A stretch of 64,000 nucleotides of DNA from Salminus brasiliensis. Its lineage: Eukaryota > Chordata > Actinopteri > Characiformes > Bryconidae. How positions within the stretch are numbered: position 1 is the stretch's first letter; each line of letters begins with the position of its first letter. The stretch spans positions 114,501 through 178,500 of the forward strand of contig NW_027326702.1 of NCBI RefSeq assembly GCF_030463535.1, read 5' to 3'. Positions 1 through 15,632 of this stretch are shown here, piece after piece. The notes under the pieces were generated by a model. It did no database searches. It was not told the origin of the DNA and worked only from the letters and a program-made list of their open reading frames with translations. A program made the translations under genes and the position numbers.

Positions 1-1550
1 TGCAGAGTTAGTAAATGCCTGTTAAAATGCCTGAATTATTTTAAAGTTAGCAATAAGAGAAGTGAAATATAGACTTTTTTGGAAAACAACTTGCGCACTG
101 CTCACAACTACAAATCACACATTTGTAGGCTTAGTGAGTCCAGCCCTTTTAATTCCACTGTATTTGAATTGTTTCTACATTTAGGCCTATGACCCACTAT
201 AGCAAAATAACACATACAAGTGAAATTTATATGTGTATATGTTAAGTTTTAAGATTGACATCTCAGAAAGGACAAGGCTTGTGGAGCCCAGTCAGCAATG
301 GTGAGTACAGAAGTGGACCATAGCATGAACTAGTGTAGATTTTTTTATTGTAGAAAAGAAATGTTGACCGCACTCAACACTTTGAATCCTGTTTTTTTTC
401 TGGGATTTTCTGTGTCTTGACTAATTGCAACAGTGTCAATGCCACAATCAAATAATCACCAGTAATACTGAAGAGAGAGTTTTGTTTTCTTTCTTGGTTA
501 CCATAATTTTAACTCAATTCCTCTACCTTTAGCAAGCGTTCAAATGTTTTAAAACTCCAACAAGATGTCACAGCATATGTAATTAGCTATACACACTATA
601 GTGTCTATAAGATAAACAGACTTTTTTCTCCTCTGCTGGCCTTTTTTGTTTTGGGAAACAGTGTGTGTGAAGAGTTTGTAATGTTAGTAGAGGGTAAAAT
701 GAGTTGACTGGATGGATGAACTGGATGTCTATCAGGCCATGTCTGCAATGCTGCAAAGTCAATTAAAATAAAAAAACACTTAAAATTGGTGTTTGTTGCA
801 ATCTAATGTCAGATGATTTGGGTGATGGAGGCATGTTGGCATCAGAGGAAGAATAATATTGGGAATATATTAATTTTATTAATAATGTGTTTCATGTAAT
901 ACGATGTTGGCTTGTATAATGTTGCATTTATTAAAGCTCATACCGCTAAATTTACTATGTGTTTACTCTTAAAAACAGCACAGTTTAGTTCAATTCTGCT
1001 AGGTTTGTTAAAAACACCTTAAGTAAAGTACTACATGAACTCACCCATAAATGAATAATGAATGATCTATAATAAAATAAGACTATATATCATAAACTAT
1101 TATTATTATTATTATTATTATTACTTCAACAAATATACTTCATTTATTTATAATTAATGTGTTTTAAAAAAGTATTTGTGAAGCAGATTACACACTGATT
1201 CACAAAGTTTCTTTACACTTGGCATTTACAGCATTTTTGGTGATCGAATTATGGATGGATTTCACTTGATCGCATAAAAAGCCATGTATAAACAAACCAG
1301 TATCATGTAGAATTAGGGTCCATACACTCAGGCTTACTGATAGAGTTTCCATGCAGTTTACGGTAATGTAAGAATCACCTGTTATTCCATTGTGTTTTAG
1401 ATTCCTGAACACTCCTTTGTGTAGTATCAGCACTGTCTCACCCTGACACACCACAATCATTCCCCCCCAGAAAATGTAATGACACAATGTCATTAAAAAT
1501 CTGTCACTTGACATCAAAATACAGCCTTTATGAAAATGGATCCCTTTTTG
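1..1550. other. Intergenic AT-rich sequence, no gene seen
   Basis: I see no recognisable gene here. An (ATT)n microsatellite lies at about 1099-1123. An open frame of about 119 codons on the minus strand (1200-1559) has no recognisable family, no paralogue in the window and no splice or promoter context, so it is treated as chance. Confidence 0.6.
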
Positions 1551-1654
1551 AATAACCATTTATAAATATTTATGTATGTTTGTGTTAGTTGTCATGAAGT
1601 GCTTAATATAATAGAACAGTCCCGCTGTTTCTCAATCGGACACTATTCTGTTCA

Positions 1655-1953
1655 TCAGTATGTACTGCCACACAGCTCTGTCATCTGCACTGCCACTTTA
1701 AAACTCTATACTGTAATGATACCCCAGGATGCCTTACATCACTACATTATATTAATGTAGTTACTGCACTGTTATATTACACATAATTCATTCTGTATAT
1801 TACATTATATTAATGTAATTATTACTGCACTACAATCACTTTTTACGCTTTTATGCCTCTATCATGCTGCTCTCTTGTTTGATTTTGCTGCTGTAAAAAC
1901 TGACTTTCCCTGTGGGATAAATAAAGTGATCTATCTATCTATCTATCTATCTT
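1655..1953 (+). repeat. 3' tail of a non-LTR retroelement (LINE/SINE type) with (ATCT)n end
   Basis: The stretch ends with a TTTCCCTGTGGGATAAATAAAG-type tail followed by an (ATCT)n tract at about 1929-1953. This is the usual look of the 3' end of fish LINE/SINE insertions, where the terminal microsatellite is part of the element. The 5' boundary is a guess and no reverse transcriptase frame is left. Confidence 0.5.
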
Positions 1954-2317
1954 ATGTAGGTGTTATGTAGCCTTCTTAACAGTGCACTTAAGTCTATGTG
2001 ATCTAATAGTAAATAATTCATTGATAATAGAGTTGGAAAATACTTGTCACTAATCCCCTGTTTATGAACCCGGCTGTTAAACGGGTTATAATAATATTCC
2101 CAAATGTATATTGTTTTTTTTCTGTCTAAGCCCAGTGTAGGGCAGAGCCTTTGAGCTTTTGTGGATGCGGAAAGCACAAAAAATGTATGCATTAGAAAAA
2201 AGGAACACTGATTCAGTGTCCTTTTGTTATATGGGTTTAAAAATGGGCTCGTAAAAGCTTAGTATAACCAGTAAAAGCTGGTTTAGTAGATATGATAATA
2301 TTTGATGATCAAGAATA

Positions 2318-3130
2318 GGGTTGTGTTATTGAGCAGTTAAGGATAAGAGGTAAACCTCATAGTTCTGCAGGACTTTTATTTTGACAGGTAGTTCCCAGCT
2401 TTACAGCCATTGGCTCCTGAGCGGAAGTAGAGTTCTGCTGTTTTGATTGCCGCCTCGGTGGAGCTCCGGAGCTCTTGTGTGTAGAAACGGTTGATTCAAC
2501 TTTAACTAGGTTTAACTTTAAGTGGAGAAGCAGCAGATCCAGCTGTGATCAGCACCTCCACACCTCTGTGCTCAGACTGCTCTGCTGGAGGAACACCATC
2601 AGCTCTACTGTTGAAGGTATGGAGGTGCTCCACTCTTCATCACACTGTTCTACATTTACTCTTAGACACATAGAAACCCTTTCAGAAGGAGCAACATTGA
2701 AGAGAACACAGAAGCAGCTTCGTCCAGGAGCTGCTTGATGATCTTCTCCTAGTTAGCTTTGATGAACAGTTGGTTTCTGCTGGGTTTCAGATCTACAGGA
2801 GCTTTCAGCTACTTAGAAACCCTGACAGTTGGTTTATTGGGGTAATAGTTCTCTGGTCTGGGGGGTTAAAGTGAGATTGTGCTGCTGTTGTTTCTAAACT
2901 CCTTCATGCTGACTGTAGAGATCTCTCCTTTATGCTCATGTGTTTCTCCACGCCAGAGTCTGTCTGTGTACAGAAAGTATATCTTTATGAGGCTTTATAA
3001 AACTCTGTGTAAAATAGATGATGAGATTCAGCATGGAGGTGGAATGAGTGCAGAAACATTCATATATGCAGATGTTCCACAATGTGGGAATTAATGTAGT
3101 TATTTGTGGAACATAGCAGTTCATTTTCCA
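2318..3130 (+). promoter_or_regulatory. Type-1 promoter/exon-1 module of c1 (variant leader)
   Basis: This copy has the shared upstream block (TTTTATTTTGACAG, then an inverted CCAAT box ATTGGCTCC), the palindrome GAGCTCCGGAGCTC at 2461-2474, and exon-1 sequence ending TTGAAG at 2616 before a GTATGG splice donor. About 500 bases of conserved intron follow. Its leader between the palindrome and AAGTGGAGAAG differs from most copies (a GTAGAAACGGTTGATTC-type block) and lacks the 13-codon upstream ORF; only the 16.4-16.7 kb module shares this variant. It lies in the sense orientation upstream of c1. The predicted intron 1 is 2617-3399. The promoter and first-exon role is inferred from position and splice signals. 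Confidence 0.65.
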
Positions 3131-3522
3131 CAATATACAGACCATATTTCAAAATACCAACCATTCACCAGCAGTATGAATTGAAAAGCCAGATTTGCAA
3201 AGAAATGCAGAGAGTTGTATGTAGATTTCAGTTTCAGATGTTGCAGGTTTGCATGGCTGTTTCTAAAATTCCCATTAATCTTTTCTTGTGACTCATGATT
3301 TCAGCACTTCATAATAATAAATTACCTCCCAAACTACAATTATCTTACATTTTGCAATGATCCTTTTTTTTTTTTTTTTTTTTTTTTTAATTCTTCTAGA
3401 AATGAATGCTGTCTGGTTGCAAGTCTTCTCCTGCTCCTAGTGTCAACTTTCCTACCTGGTTGAAATTCAGCTTCACAAATACACACAATCAGAAGATTTC
3501 ACAAAGACATTCAGCTGCTTAA

Positions 3523-4623
<1,101 letters not shown>

Positions 4624-4702
4624 GTGAAACCGAATCGCTGCTTCCCAGTATGGGAAGAACATCTGGTGATTTAAAAATGCATCTTTTTGTCTTTGCATTA
4701 AG

Positions 4703-4739
<37 letters not shown>

Positions 4740-6356
4740 TTTTTTTTTTTGGATAAACACTAAGCCCAGCCTATGATCCATACACCCAATGAGAAGGTGT
4801 GGTACCTGCCCCAAAGCGTAGTGTACCAATAAGAATCTTCATTCACCAAGTATCTGGTGTACAAAGCAATTTCTTTTGGTGCCGGTGTTTATATAAAATT
4901 AAATGTAAATAAATAAAGGAAATAATACTGTCAACAATAAATGTGTGAAATTACTATTGCAAGGCACTCCACAAAAGCAGCAGTATTAAAATATATAAAA
5001 TCAAAATATTTGTTGAATTTAAGAGTGTATCGATTCTAAATTTTGGGGCCTATTAAAAGATGTTACACCGGGCCCCACCAACCTTGAAAATGTTTGGATG
5101 CTTGCCAAGAAAAATCCTAAATATTCTTTTGTTTAAAAAAAAAAGGGTTTTTCATAACAATAAATTCCCATTGCAATTATGCCAATCGATAAGTCAGTGT
5201 TGATCTACCTGGTCATGCAAAGAAAAGGATTTTCTTTTGACACACCACACTTTTAATGTGTCATGAAAACATTTAGCTCTATGCCTCTCCGACACTGAAC
5301 AGCAGACTCAAGCCAGCTCATGCCAAAGTTTAGCATGTCTGGCACTGCATGTTTTATTACAGCTGAGCTTATTCTGAACCAGTTTTTGTCTCAAATCAGG
5401 TGATGGATCTGATGGATCTGCTAGTCTGAAACCACAAAGAAATATATATAGTGTGAGAACATCACCAAACTGGCAGATTTTGAAGTAAAAAAAAAAAGAA
5501 ACATCCCAAAAATATGGAAGGTTTATTCACACTAGCTCCAATTGGTCCTCTAATATCCAGAACTGCAGATTTGCTTTATTTTGCTTTTGATGAAACGGAT
5601 TCTTTGTTTACAGTCATTTTATATATCTCTTGTCTGCACCCCACCTCCTGATAAGCTCAGAAGGTGAGGACATTCTAAAGCCACATTTTACAATACATTA
5701 AACATTCTTCACTGACCTGGAAGATCTTCTTCCAGAAATCAACACAGGTTATGGTAAGCAGCATCAGATGCTAAAAACTTTATTTTATTTACTTATTGTA
5801 ATTGTATTACAGCTATGCATGCAAAATAACTTTTAATAAAAAGGAAAGAAAAGGATAAGAACAGTGTGTATATAGTGAGTCTGAGACCTCTTGATTAGGA
5901 ATCTGGCACTTAAGGTAAATTTTAAGTTTTTAATGAACAAAAGAAATTAAAATTTAAAAAGTGAAGTAAAGCTAATAAAGACTAGTAAGGGAATTAGGGA
6001 AGGGAGTAAGGAAATTACTGAGGTTCTGCATGTATGTTACAATTAAATTCTTTATATGTATTATGTTAAGATCTCTTAAAAAAAGGGGGTCAGATGTTTA
6101 TAGTCTATATTAATTTTTCAGATTTCAATCTGGCTTTCAGATTTGTGATTGGAATGCTGTAGTATGGCCTTGATAGACCGAGTAATTGGGGAATTCTTTT
6201 CTAAATAAAATACATACTTACAAAATCATGCCTATGGCCTAAATATAATGTAAACTTGTTCAAAGTTAGCTAACCTGAGTAAGGTTAGAAAATTCAGTGT
6301 ACATACTTCATATGCACTTTTTACATATTTGCCAAAGAAGTGGCTAAAAATAGCAA

Positions 6357-6387
<31 letters not shown>

Positions 6388-7870
6388 ACAATGATGTCTC
6401 TACCTTTCAAGACTGCTTAAATTAAAGCTAGGTTTTACGTAGCTTTTGGGTTTTTTTTTGGTACCACATTTGTAGTGAACTGAAAGGTCCAAACTATGGT
6501 GCGAACCAAACCATAACTTTAATGTACGTTTACACCCCTAATAATTAGATGCAAATGTTACGAGCTACACACTGCAAAAATCTTAAATTAAATTAGCATA
6601 GGCAAATATGTTATTTGTTTTGAATGATGAAAATGACAACAGAAAAATGCAAAAGCGCCCATCCAAAAATTAGACATGTTAATAGGAGGGCACAATACAT
6701 GAATAAAAATAAAAGGCTTTAGTTCATAAGTTGTTCTGAATTTTTTTTAGCACTATGCATGTTTGCATATTTCAAGCATACTTTAGATTTTGATGTGTAA
6801 AAAATGGTCAGGTACAATCAGATTATTAAAATGAGAAGAGTTGTTCACACCAAAACAAACTATAAAAAAATATTAATTAAAATAGTAGTGGTAGAGAAGT
6901 TTTTCGTTGCATTGCTGTGGAGTCACTTCCCAGAAAGCCATATATCACTGAATAGATGTCAAACCAATGTTAGAATGTCAACATTAAATTCAATAAATCA
7001 ATCATCCAATCCAATGCTGAATAATCATTTTTGCCCTGAATTGTCATCAAAACATTTTAATAGAACCAACCCAAACCCTACAGTTGTGTTAAGAGAAGAT
7101 CTGATAGCCAGTAACTGTACTGTTGCTGAAATACATGCAGTATGCTCACAGCTATGTTAATTGTGTTTTTGAAGCGATATGAAGAACAGCTTTAAGAAGA
7201 CAATTAGATTGTCAGAATGGTTAAAATGCTAAATGATTTCTAATTTCCCATTTTTCTCATAGGTCCAGTACTAAGCCACAATACCAACCATATTCTCTTT
7301 GGTAAATTCCACTATGTTAAACACACACTTAACACATATACATTATTATAAGGGTATTGCAATCCAGCATCATGCAATATTAATGATTGCAATACTACTT
7401 TGAGAAAGGATAACATTTCTACTTTTTACCAGTAAATAAATATTTTGGGAATACCCATTTAGCTCTCTGCACAAACCCTGGTTTAGAAAGGTTCCAGATA
7501 GTACAGTCTACATTACCCAGAATTCCAGTAATGTCTTTAAAGACATGCTCAGTAAGCCTGCACTTCCTCTAAACCACCACCCTCTGACCCACACTGCAGA
7601 CATGGCTCCTGGGAAATAGAAAAAAAGGCAGCAAAACATTATGGTGAGATCAACTCCTCCATCCTATGGCCTGACTCTTTTTCACTAGTGTGCACTCCTA
7701 GTATAGACAAGTATACATTTAATGATGTTAAATTATTTACCCCTTTAGGATAGACAAATTAACCTTTATGAGCTTATTTATTCACGATTTTAATAAACTA
7801 TTGTTTAGCCTAAAATGAGTGAATATAACCAATGTATCCCTTCTGGGGCAATATGTATTTTAGTAGCCTA
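4624..7870. other. 3' flank of c1 and AT-rich intergenic stretch
   Basis: After c1 there is a (TA)n tract (about 4706-4735) with a poly-T run, then a possible polyadenylation signal AATAAA at 4912. An (ATT)n tract lies at about 6356-6386. I recognise no gene. A 118-codon open frame at 6804-7160 has no recognisable family and low-complexity composition, and is not called. Confidence 0.5.
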
Positions 7871-7874
7871 CATG

Positions 7875-8516
<642 letters not shown>

Positions 8517-8859
8517 GTCTTTTCTCTCTTTCAGCAGTTTAACATCTTTGTGAAATCTTCTAAATGTGTGTGTATGTGAAGCCTTATTTCAACCAGGTAA
8601 AAAAAAATTGATAAGAGCAAGAGAAGATTCGGAACAGGACAGCATTCAATTCTATTAGAAACAAAGAAAAAAAAAAAAAAGATCAATGCAAAATGCATGA
8701 GAACTCTAGTTTTGGATGGAAAATGAAAATGATTGAACCGGGAAACAAAAAATGGAGGGGATAATTAAAGAATTTTTTTTTTTTTTTTCAATTTCACAGA
8801 CTTGTAGCTTCACTAAATCACCAAATAAGATCCAATGAGCCCATTACAAATATTCCATT

Positions 8860-9135
8860 TTAGCCTGCAATCAGGGATGCAAACCTAAGTTTCTCTAATT
8901 TAAATCTGGCTTCTATATTGTCTTCTTCAAATGCTGAATTGAGATAAATTCACCCCTTCCCTGTGGAGGTTGTGATGTCACTGACTCTTATATTGGGGGT
9001 TTTCTCCACAGTTCTCACAATGTTTGTAAGCTGCTGTTTTCCTTGATTGATTTGTCTGAACATTTCAGAACATTCCAAACTGTTGTACTGGTTATGTCCA
9101 ATACCTGTGTATTGTCCAATAGACTCGGTTCTCTC
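8860..9135 (-). other. Intron-1 remnant of c2
   Basis: Sequence here resembles the intron just upstream of exon 2 in other copies. Examples are TTAGCCTGCAATCAGGGATG-like text also found near 12850, and an AACTGTTGTACTGGTTAT stretch also found near 15965. It supports the reading that c2 arose by duplication of a whole gene, not as a retrocopy. Confidence 0.4.
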
Positions 9136-9279
9136 TTTCCACAGCTTCAAAATTGTCTTTAGTTCAAATAGATTAATTTTGCTAAAGTTAGACCTTTACT
9201 TTTCTGATTGATTTAAAGGAACTTGGTCAAGTGTCTCTATAAGTATGATTGATTATACTGGGCTTCTTAGGAAACAGGG

Positions 9280-9495
9280 TAAGTGTACATTGTATGCTCA
9301 CCTAGATTTACATGAGACATTCCTTTCAAGATTTCTTTCTCCAGCTTAGGAAAGTTTCTCCTTGCCACTCTCACCTTTGGCTTGCAATTGGGGGTTTTAT
9401 GTTTTTGTTGATCTGTTGTCCTATTACCAGATTCTGTAAAGCTGCTTTGCAACATTAGTTGTAAAAAGCACTATAAAAATAAATTTGGTCTGATC
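9280..9495 (+). repeat. Dispersed teleost-type repeat tail
   Basis: The text AAAGCTGCTTTGCAAC followed by a TTGTAAAAAGCACTATAAAAATAAATTTG-like ending is a widespread 3' tail in teleost genomes, recalled from general knowledge. The preceding part (GGTAAGTGTACATTGTATGCTCACC) has a diverged match near 25670-25710. No coding capacity remains. Confidence 0.4.
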
Positions 9496-9613
9496 TGAGA
9501 AATTATTTATTTCTCAGTGGTGTGTCCTTTAAACAGAGTCATGTAATATTAATCAGATGGATTTGACATTGACATTTAAGAGGATGTGTGAGGCGTGAGT
9601 GTGGAAAGGGCTA

Positions 9614-9651
9614 AAGTTAGCCCCACCTTCCATATTCTCCTACAGAGAAGG
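9614..9651 (-). promoter_or_regulatory. Fragment of the type-1 exon-1 module, upstream of c2
   Basis: About 36 bases match the minus-strand reading of the leader found in intact modules (AGTTAGCCCCACCTTCC...ACAGAGAAG on the plus strand). It lies upstream of c2 in the right orientation, so it is probably the remnant of that pseudogene's first exon. The rest of the module is gone. Confidence 0.5.
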
Positions 9652-9659
9652 TCAAACAG

Positions 9660-11500
9660 CCGAACGGCAAATAGATCTTCATATGTCACCCTTGTATCTG
9701 AAGCTTCAAGGCATGTCCCAAAAAAATGACACCCTTTGCTTTGAACCACTGTGTCGATGCTTGATTCTTGCGCGAGAGCTTGGTGGTTCGTTTGAGGACT
9801 GAGAGAGAGAAAAACAGAAACTGAAACGTATTTTATTCTTATATTTATATTTTATACTGTTGTATATGTATTGTAATGAAATACGTAACATTATTCTGTC
9901 ATCACTACTTGTTTATTAATTATTCTCCTTGGATGTACGCACCCAACAACAAATACATTTTGGAACTTTTTTGGAACAAATGCCCATGTTTAACATACAC
10001 ACAAAGCACTTTGTGATTTTGGCCACTCGGCGCAGCCAAAGTGTAATGTGTCATGGAGATTTGAGTAATTAACCTTTTTTAGAGTTAGGAGGAAAGCTTC
10101 AGCACCCCAGAAAGCTTCGATTGGCTACCACTAGACGAAACTATTAGAATGTGTGTGTGTACGTGTATTTATTTATATATTTATTTATTTGTATGTATGT
10201 GTTATTTATACCCACATAATGCCATGCCTAGCCGCCAAGGAGACCAAGATGACAAATGAAAGATCATTAATAAGGTGAAATCGATTTTTGTGTTTGTACT
10301 CTCATTGTTCTCAAGATGTTGTTCTTTTTTTGGTAGGCGAAAATGTAGGCTGGCAATCCTCCCTGTTAGCATACCAGCCAGAGTTCATTACTGAAACATT
10401 CTTACTGATAAGACTACAGTGTTACAGAGTTAAGCATGTAAAGCAGGTGTGGTTACATATGATCACTGTTTATGATGTCAACTAAGATTTATGCTCATGT
10501 CTGGTTGTTGATGCCTGTGAGCAACATCAAAATTAACATTATGTTTTTCTATAGACACATATTTTCATATCATTCCAAAGTTTATGCTAGCTCCTTTTAT
10601 ATATGGCTAACATTATTTTAGACTGTGATGAAATGCCGTAAATGCCATGGATTTTTAATAAAGTTAGCTTTACTTTTACTATTTTTTCCAGTTTCACCTT
10701 AAATTATGTTAAACTTTCAGACACCCAACTAGGATGCAAGTGCTGTAATATTTAAGGCGGAATATCCAAAAGAAAGACATCATTCTAAAGAACTTAGACA
10801 GTGCACCACAGAACTGTATCAGTTCACCAAAATCTATTTTGGCACTGAATAGATGTGACATAATTTGAGTATTGTTTTTACAGTTTTGTTTGTGGAACCA
10901 TTTAATAATAAAATACATCAGGGAAATTATTTATTTTTTTTGCATTACTGAGTTCAGCATAACTGATCTCAACAATCTATTACCAAACCCTTATTTCAGA
11001 TGGATTACATTTGGAAAAGCTCCTGGCGTCTGGAGGGAGAGCCACAGAATCCAAGCTGTCTAAGGTTCAGTGTGAACTTTCGGCAGTCAGAGATGGTTTA
11101 AGGTGCCAAGCCATCTGCTGCTGTTCTACTATGTTTCATCAAATCTAATATCAACACCAGAGTGTATAGCACTTTATGCTTCTAAATATAATGTAATTAA
11201 AATTACTCACTTCCTAGGAAATTTTGTGTACTGTTGAACTAGTTATTTTTCCAATTTACAAATATCCTCTGCTATCATGTGAAATGCAGCCCAGTCTTTT
11301 GGCATTTTCTACTCGCACATAATCAGTCCTCAGTTGTGCTGCCTTCCAAGACTTCCCAATCAACAAAGTGTGACATTTTCAACATAACCCAAAATAACAC
11401 AAAAACAAGAAAAAAGTCTTGTACGTCCACTCGGAGGTAAGCAAAAAGAAATACCCCCCAAAAAAAACATCTTCAATGTATGGGCTGTAGGCTGGAACTG
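9660..11500. other. Intergenic stretch without recognised genes
   Basis: This is AT-rich sequence with short open frames that look like chance. I see no recognisable transposase or finger sequence. Confidence 0.5.
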
Positions 11501-11517
11501 GCAGCTAAAAAATCTAT

Positions 11518-12468
<951 letters not shown>

Positions 12469-13148
12469 TCAGCAGCTTCGAAAAGCTGACACTAGGAGCA
12501 GGAGAAGACTTTTAACAGGATGGCATTCATTTCTGGAAGAAACAAAGAAAAAAAAATCTTAATACAAAATGCTGGGGAATCCTAGTTTGGGGTGGGAAAT
12601 GCAAATTATTAATTTGGGGAACCTTTTTGGAGGGTTAGGGTTAGGTGATAATTCAACATACAATTTAATTCAGGCTTTCAACATTGTTCCTCAACATATG
12701 TGCAAATATTAATGCTGAAGATAGGCAGATAGACAACAACATAATGTTTATGTAGATATGCAGTCAACATTCATTCAGCTGCTACAAGCATGAGTTACAT
12801 CACCCAAAAAAATTAAATGAGCCCATTCCAGAAGCAGCCATGCAAGCCTGCAATCTGGAATGGAAATCTACATGCAAATCTCAGTATTTCTTTGCCAATT
12901 CCAATCTGGCCTTATGATTCTGACTGTTGATGAGGTTACAAGGTTATCTTGAGGTATGGCCTCCATATCTTAGCTCTCCTAGTTAAAAAGTGCCATGTTT
13001 CAAATTATGCACATTGACTGGTGCATCTTAAAAGTGAAACATCAAAATTTAATTATCTTATAAAAATCCAGTATCTCACATTATTAGAATATTTAATTTA
13101 GAGTTTCAGTAAATTACTATTCAAACAGTATAAATACTGTGTTTATAT

Positions 13149-13975
13149 AGATATACTTTCTGTACACAGACAGACTCTGGCGTGGAGAAACACATGAGCA
13201 TAAAGGAGAGATCTCTACAGTCAGCATGAAGGAGTTTAGAAACAACAGCAGCACAATCTCACTTTAACCCCCCAGACCAGAGAACTATTACCCCAATAAA
13301 CCAACTGTCAGGGTTTCTAAGTAGCTGAAAGCTCCTGTAGATCTGAAACCCAGCAGAAACCAACTGTTCATCAAAGCTAACTAGGAGAAGATCATCAAGC
13401 AGCTCCTGGACGAAGCTGCTTCTGTGTTCTCTTCAATGTTGCTCCTTCTAAAAGGGTTTCTATGTGTCTAAGAGTAAATGTAGAACAGTGTGATGAAGAG
13501 TGGAGCACCTCCATACCTTCAACAGTAGAGCTGATGGTGTTCCTCCAGCAGAGCAGTCTGAGCACAGAGGTGTGGAGGTGCTGATCACAGCTGGATCTGC
13601 TGCTTCTCCACTTTACTGGAGACCGGGCTACAGTTAGCCCCACCTTCCATATTCTCCTACAGAGAAGCTCTTCATGGTAAAAGAGCGGCCAGCAGATGTC
13701 CAGAGTCCGCTGGATGAAACTATTAGAAGATGTGGATCAATAGATCTCAATGGCTTCGTCTCTGGATCTGAGCAGATACAGTAACCAGCCCTGATCCACC
13801 TTAACGCTCCACAGTCTGCAGCTGCGGAGCTCCGGACCAATCAGAGTGCAGACCTCGACTTTCGCTCAGGAGCCAATGGCGTTACAGCTGACAAATAGCT
13901 GCCAACATAAAAGTCCGCTGCGCTGTGAGGCTTACCTTGTTTACTGCTATCTTTACCTGATCAAAAACACAGCAC
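13149..13975 (-). promoter_or_regulatory. Type-1 promoter/exon-1 module of c3
   Basis: This is a full-length copy read on the minus strand. It has a CCAAT box (CCAATCAG on the plus strand near 13837), a partly broken palindrome, the 13-codon upstream ORF at 13675-13634, the exon-1 end TTGAAG (13517) with GTATGG donor (13516-13511), and the long conserved intron start down to 13149. Its orientation and position fit c3. Confidence 0.7.
13634..13675 (-). other. Conserved 13-codon upstream ORF (MKSFSVGEYGRWG)
   Basis: ATG to TAA is 42 bases in exon 1, preceded by TTTACC. The same peptide is encoded in six other modules in the window without change. It would be upstream of the zinc-finger start in the spliced mRNA and could lower its translation. 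Translation of the peptide is not shown. Confidence 0.5.
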
Positions 13976-13979
13976 ACTT

Positions 13980-14855
13980 CATCACTATCAAATATTACAA
14001 TTCTACTAAAATCAACTTATTTGTCAAACCCAGATACAAAATTACAATGAATCTTTATTTTTCTACTAACTAATGCATCAAAGTTGATCTCTGGTGCTAG
14101 AATGTATTTATTTGTGCACATCCAATTTATTCCAAATCGACATTGATGTAAATGTTATTTTGTGACATATCTAAACAAAAAATAAAATAAAATATGGTTA
14201 CCCTCAAAACACTCCATATGTGCTTAATTGGCTTCTTATAAATAGTATATGTTGTGTTTTTGATGTGTCAAAAGACATTTACAGTTATTATTATTATCTA
14301 TCTTTAGAGAGCTTTCAATGTATATATACTCAATAATGTGACATCAGCTCAATTACCCACATCAACGCTGAATCAGTATCAGACTTTCAACATTAACATC
14401 AAGATTATCTACAAGATTATGAAGTTAGAATTAACTGTTTTCCCCATCATCATTAAATGAAAAAACTGAAGTTAACCCCCCTTAACATAATTAAATCAAT
14501 TTCACAATTGTCAGCTGTAGGTTTTAAACATTCAGAAATGTTCTCTTAATGATTTCACGATTTTAACAAAGTTTTATTTGATCTAATATTAGAGTTAATA
14601 AATTGAATAAGTTTTATTGTACATATAAGTTCCATTCATATAAATATATTTTAACTTGGTGTGAATTCATATGCTATACACTATATACACAATATAAATA
14701 AGAAGTAAAAAAGCAAGAACAGTATTATTTACAGATTATTGCAATTGCACATGTGGGAGGGGGGATTTGTGGCTTTTTATTTGTGGAAAAATAACTGCAG
14801 TTATTTTTAGAGCGGAATGAAGTATAAAGGAGAATTGCACTCGTTTAACACCAAA
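13980..14855. other. AT-rich spacer
   Basis: I see no gene or recognisable repeat in this spacer between two module copies of opposite orientation. Confidence 0.5.
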
Positions 14856-14859
14856 ACCA

Positions 14860-15065
14860 TATTTCGCGCTGGCTTTTATTTTTAAAATGCCGTCGCAGCT
14901 CCGTAGTGCGCAAACACAGCAGACTGTTGACCATTAAGGCGGATTCAGTGCTGATTCACATCTTCTAATAACTTTAGCCCAGTCTCCAGTAAAGTGGAGA
15001 AGCAGCAGATCCAGCTGTGATCAGCAGTCCACACCTCTCTGCTCAGACTGCAAAAAAGGCAAAAA
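14860..15065 (+). promoter_or_regulatory. Diverged, truncated type-1 module
   Basis: GTGCGCAAACACAGCAGACTG, CACATCTTCTAATA and the segment GTCTCCAGTAAAGTGGAGAAGC match the plus-strand module. About 150 bases of the leader, including the upstream ORF, are missing between them. The copy stops after CTCAGACTGC (about 15050), before the donor. It has no zinc-finger gene immediately downstream in its orientation and is probably dead. Confidence 0.5.
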
Positions 15066-15104
15066 TTAAACACTTTTCTACGCATTTAACATATAGAGAG
15101 ACCT

Positions 15105-15210
15105 TCTATATAAGCAGGTAATTTCATGTTGAATAACAAAAATAAAGATAATAGGAGTGGAATTATATTTAGTGAAGCTCTCATTAGTGGTGGCAAACAA
15201 GGTTGAACTT
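15105..15210 (-). repeat. Dispersed repeat shared with 39425-39535
   Basis: The minus-strand reading contains TATTATCTTTATTTTTGTTA followed by TTCAACATGAAATTA. This matches 39477-39511 on the plus strand with one difference in 35 bases, and the similarity extends more weakly upstream through AGCTTCA. The element family is not recognised. Confidence 0.5.
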
Positions 15211-15257
15211 TTTTCATAAGATGTAAACAAGATTTTAGGAGATTAATGGGCAAATTG

Positions 15258-15632
15258 TTATTCTGGCAGGGAATTGTAACCAAATAAATGTTGTTTTGGC
15301 AGTAATGGTCCGTTTAATTGGCTTTCCAATCCAAAGGATATTGGATATTTCGAGGGAAATGCTGAGCAGTAATTGGGTTTCTTCCCCATGTGAATGTGCT
15401 GGTGTTGTTGGAGAGCACCCTGTTGATTAAAACTCTTCTCACAGTCTGAGCAGTGATATGGCTTCTCTCCAGTGTGAATGCGCTGGTGTATTTTGAGATG
15501 GCTCTGATGATTAAAGCTCTTCCCACAGTCTGAACAGTGGCAAGTTTTCTTTTTGCCTGTTATTTTCTGCATTTGTCTCTGAGGTGTAGGAGATGATATT
15601 CGCGGAGTATGGACAATTTCTCTGGATGCCAT
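15258..15632 (-). pseudogene. c4: truncated zinc-finger gene, two fingers only
   Basis: The start and a [18 protein letters not shown] leader are followed by two fingers (contacts HSHI, QGAQ). A third begins N-Y-C-S-A, lacks the second cysteine, and switches at about 15362 into about 34 residues of unrelated sequence before the stop. The second linker is MGKKP. The breakpoint looks like an insertion or deletion that joined foreign DNA; the flank at about 15105-15210 matches a repeat near 39425-39535. The acceptor is at about 15759 (TTTTCAG on the minus strand). Two fingers can bind DNA in some proteins, so the 124-residue product could exist, but loss of function is more likely. Confidence 0.75.

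Noticed and set aside
1200..1559. A 119-codon minus-strand open frame
   Set aside because: It has no family resemblance, no paralogue, and no promoter or splice context; it is of chance length in AT-rich DNA.
6804..7160. A 118-codon plus-strand open frame
   Set aside because: It has Asn/Ile/Lys-rich composition typical of AT-rich non-coding sequence and no recognisable domain.
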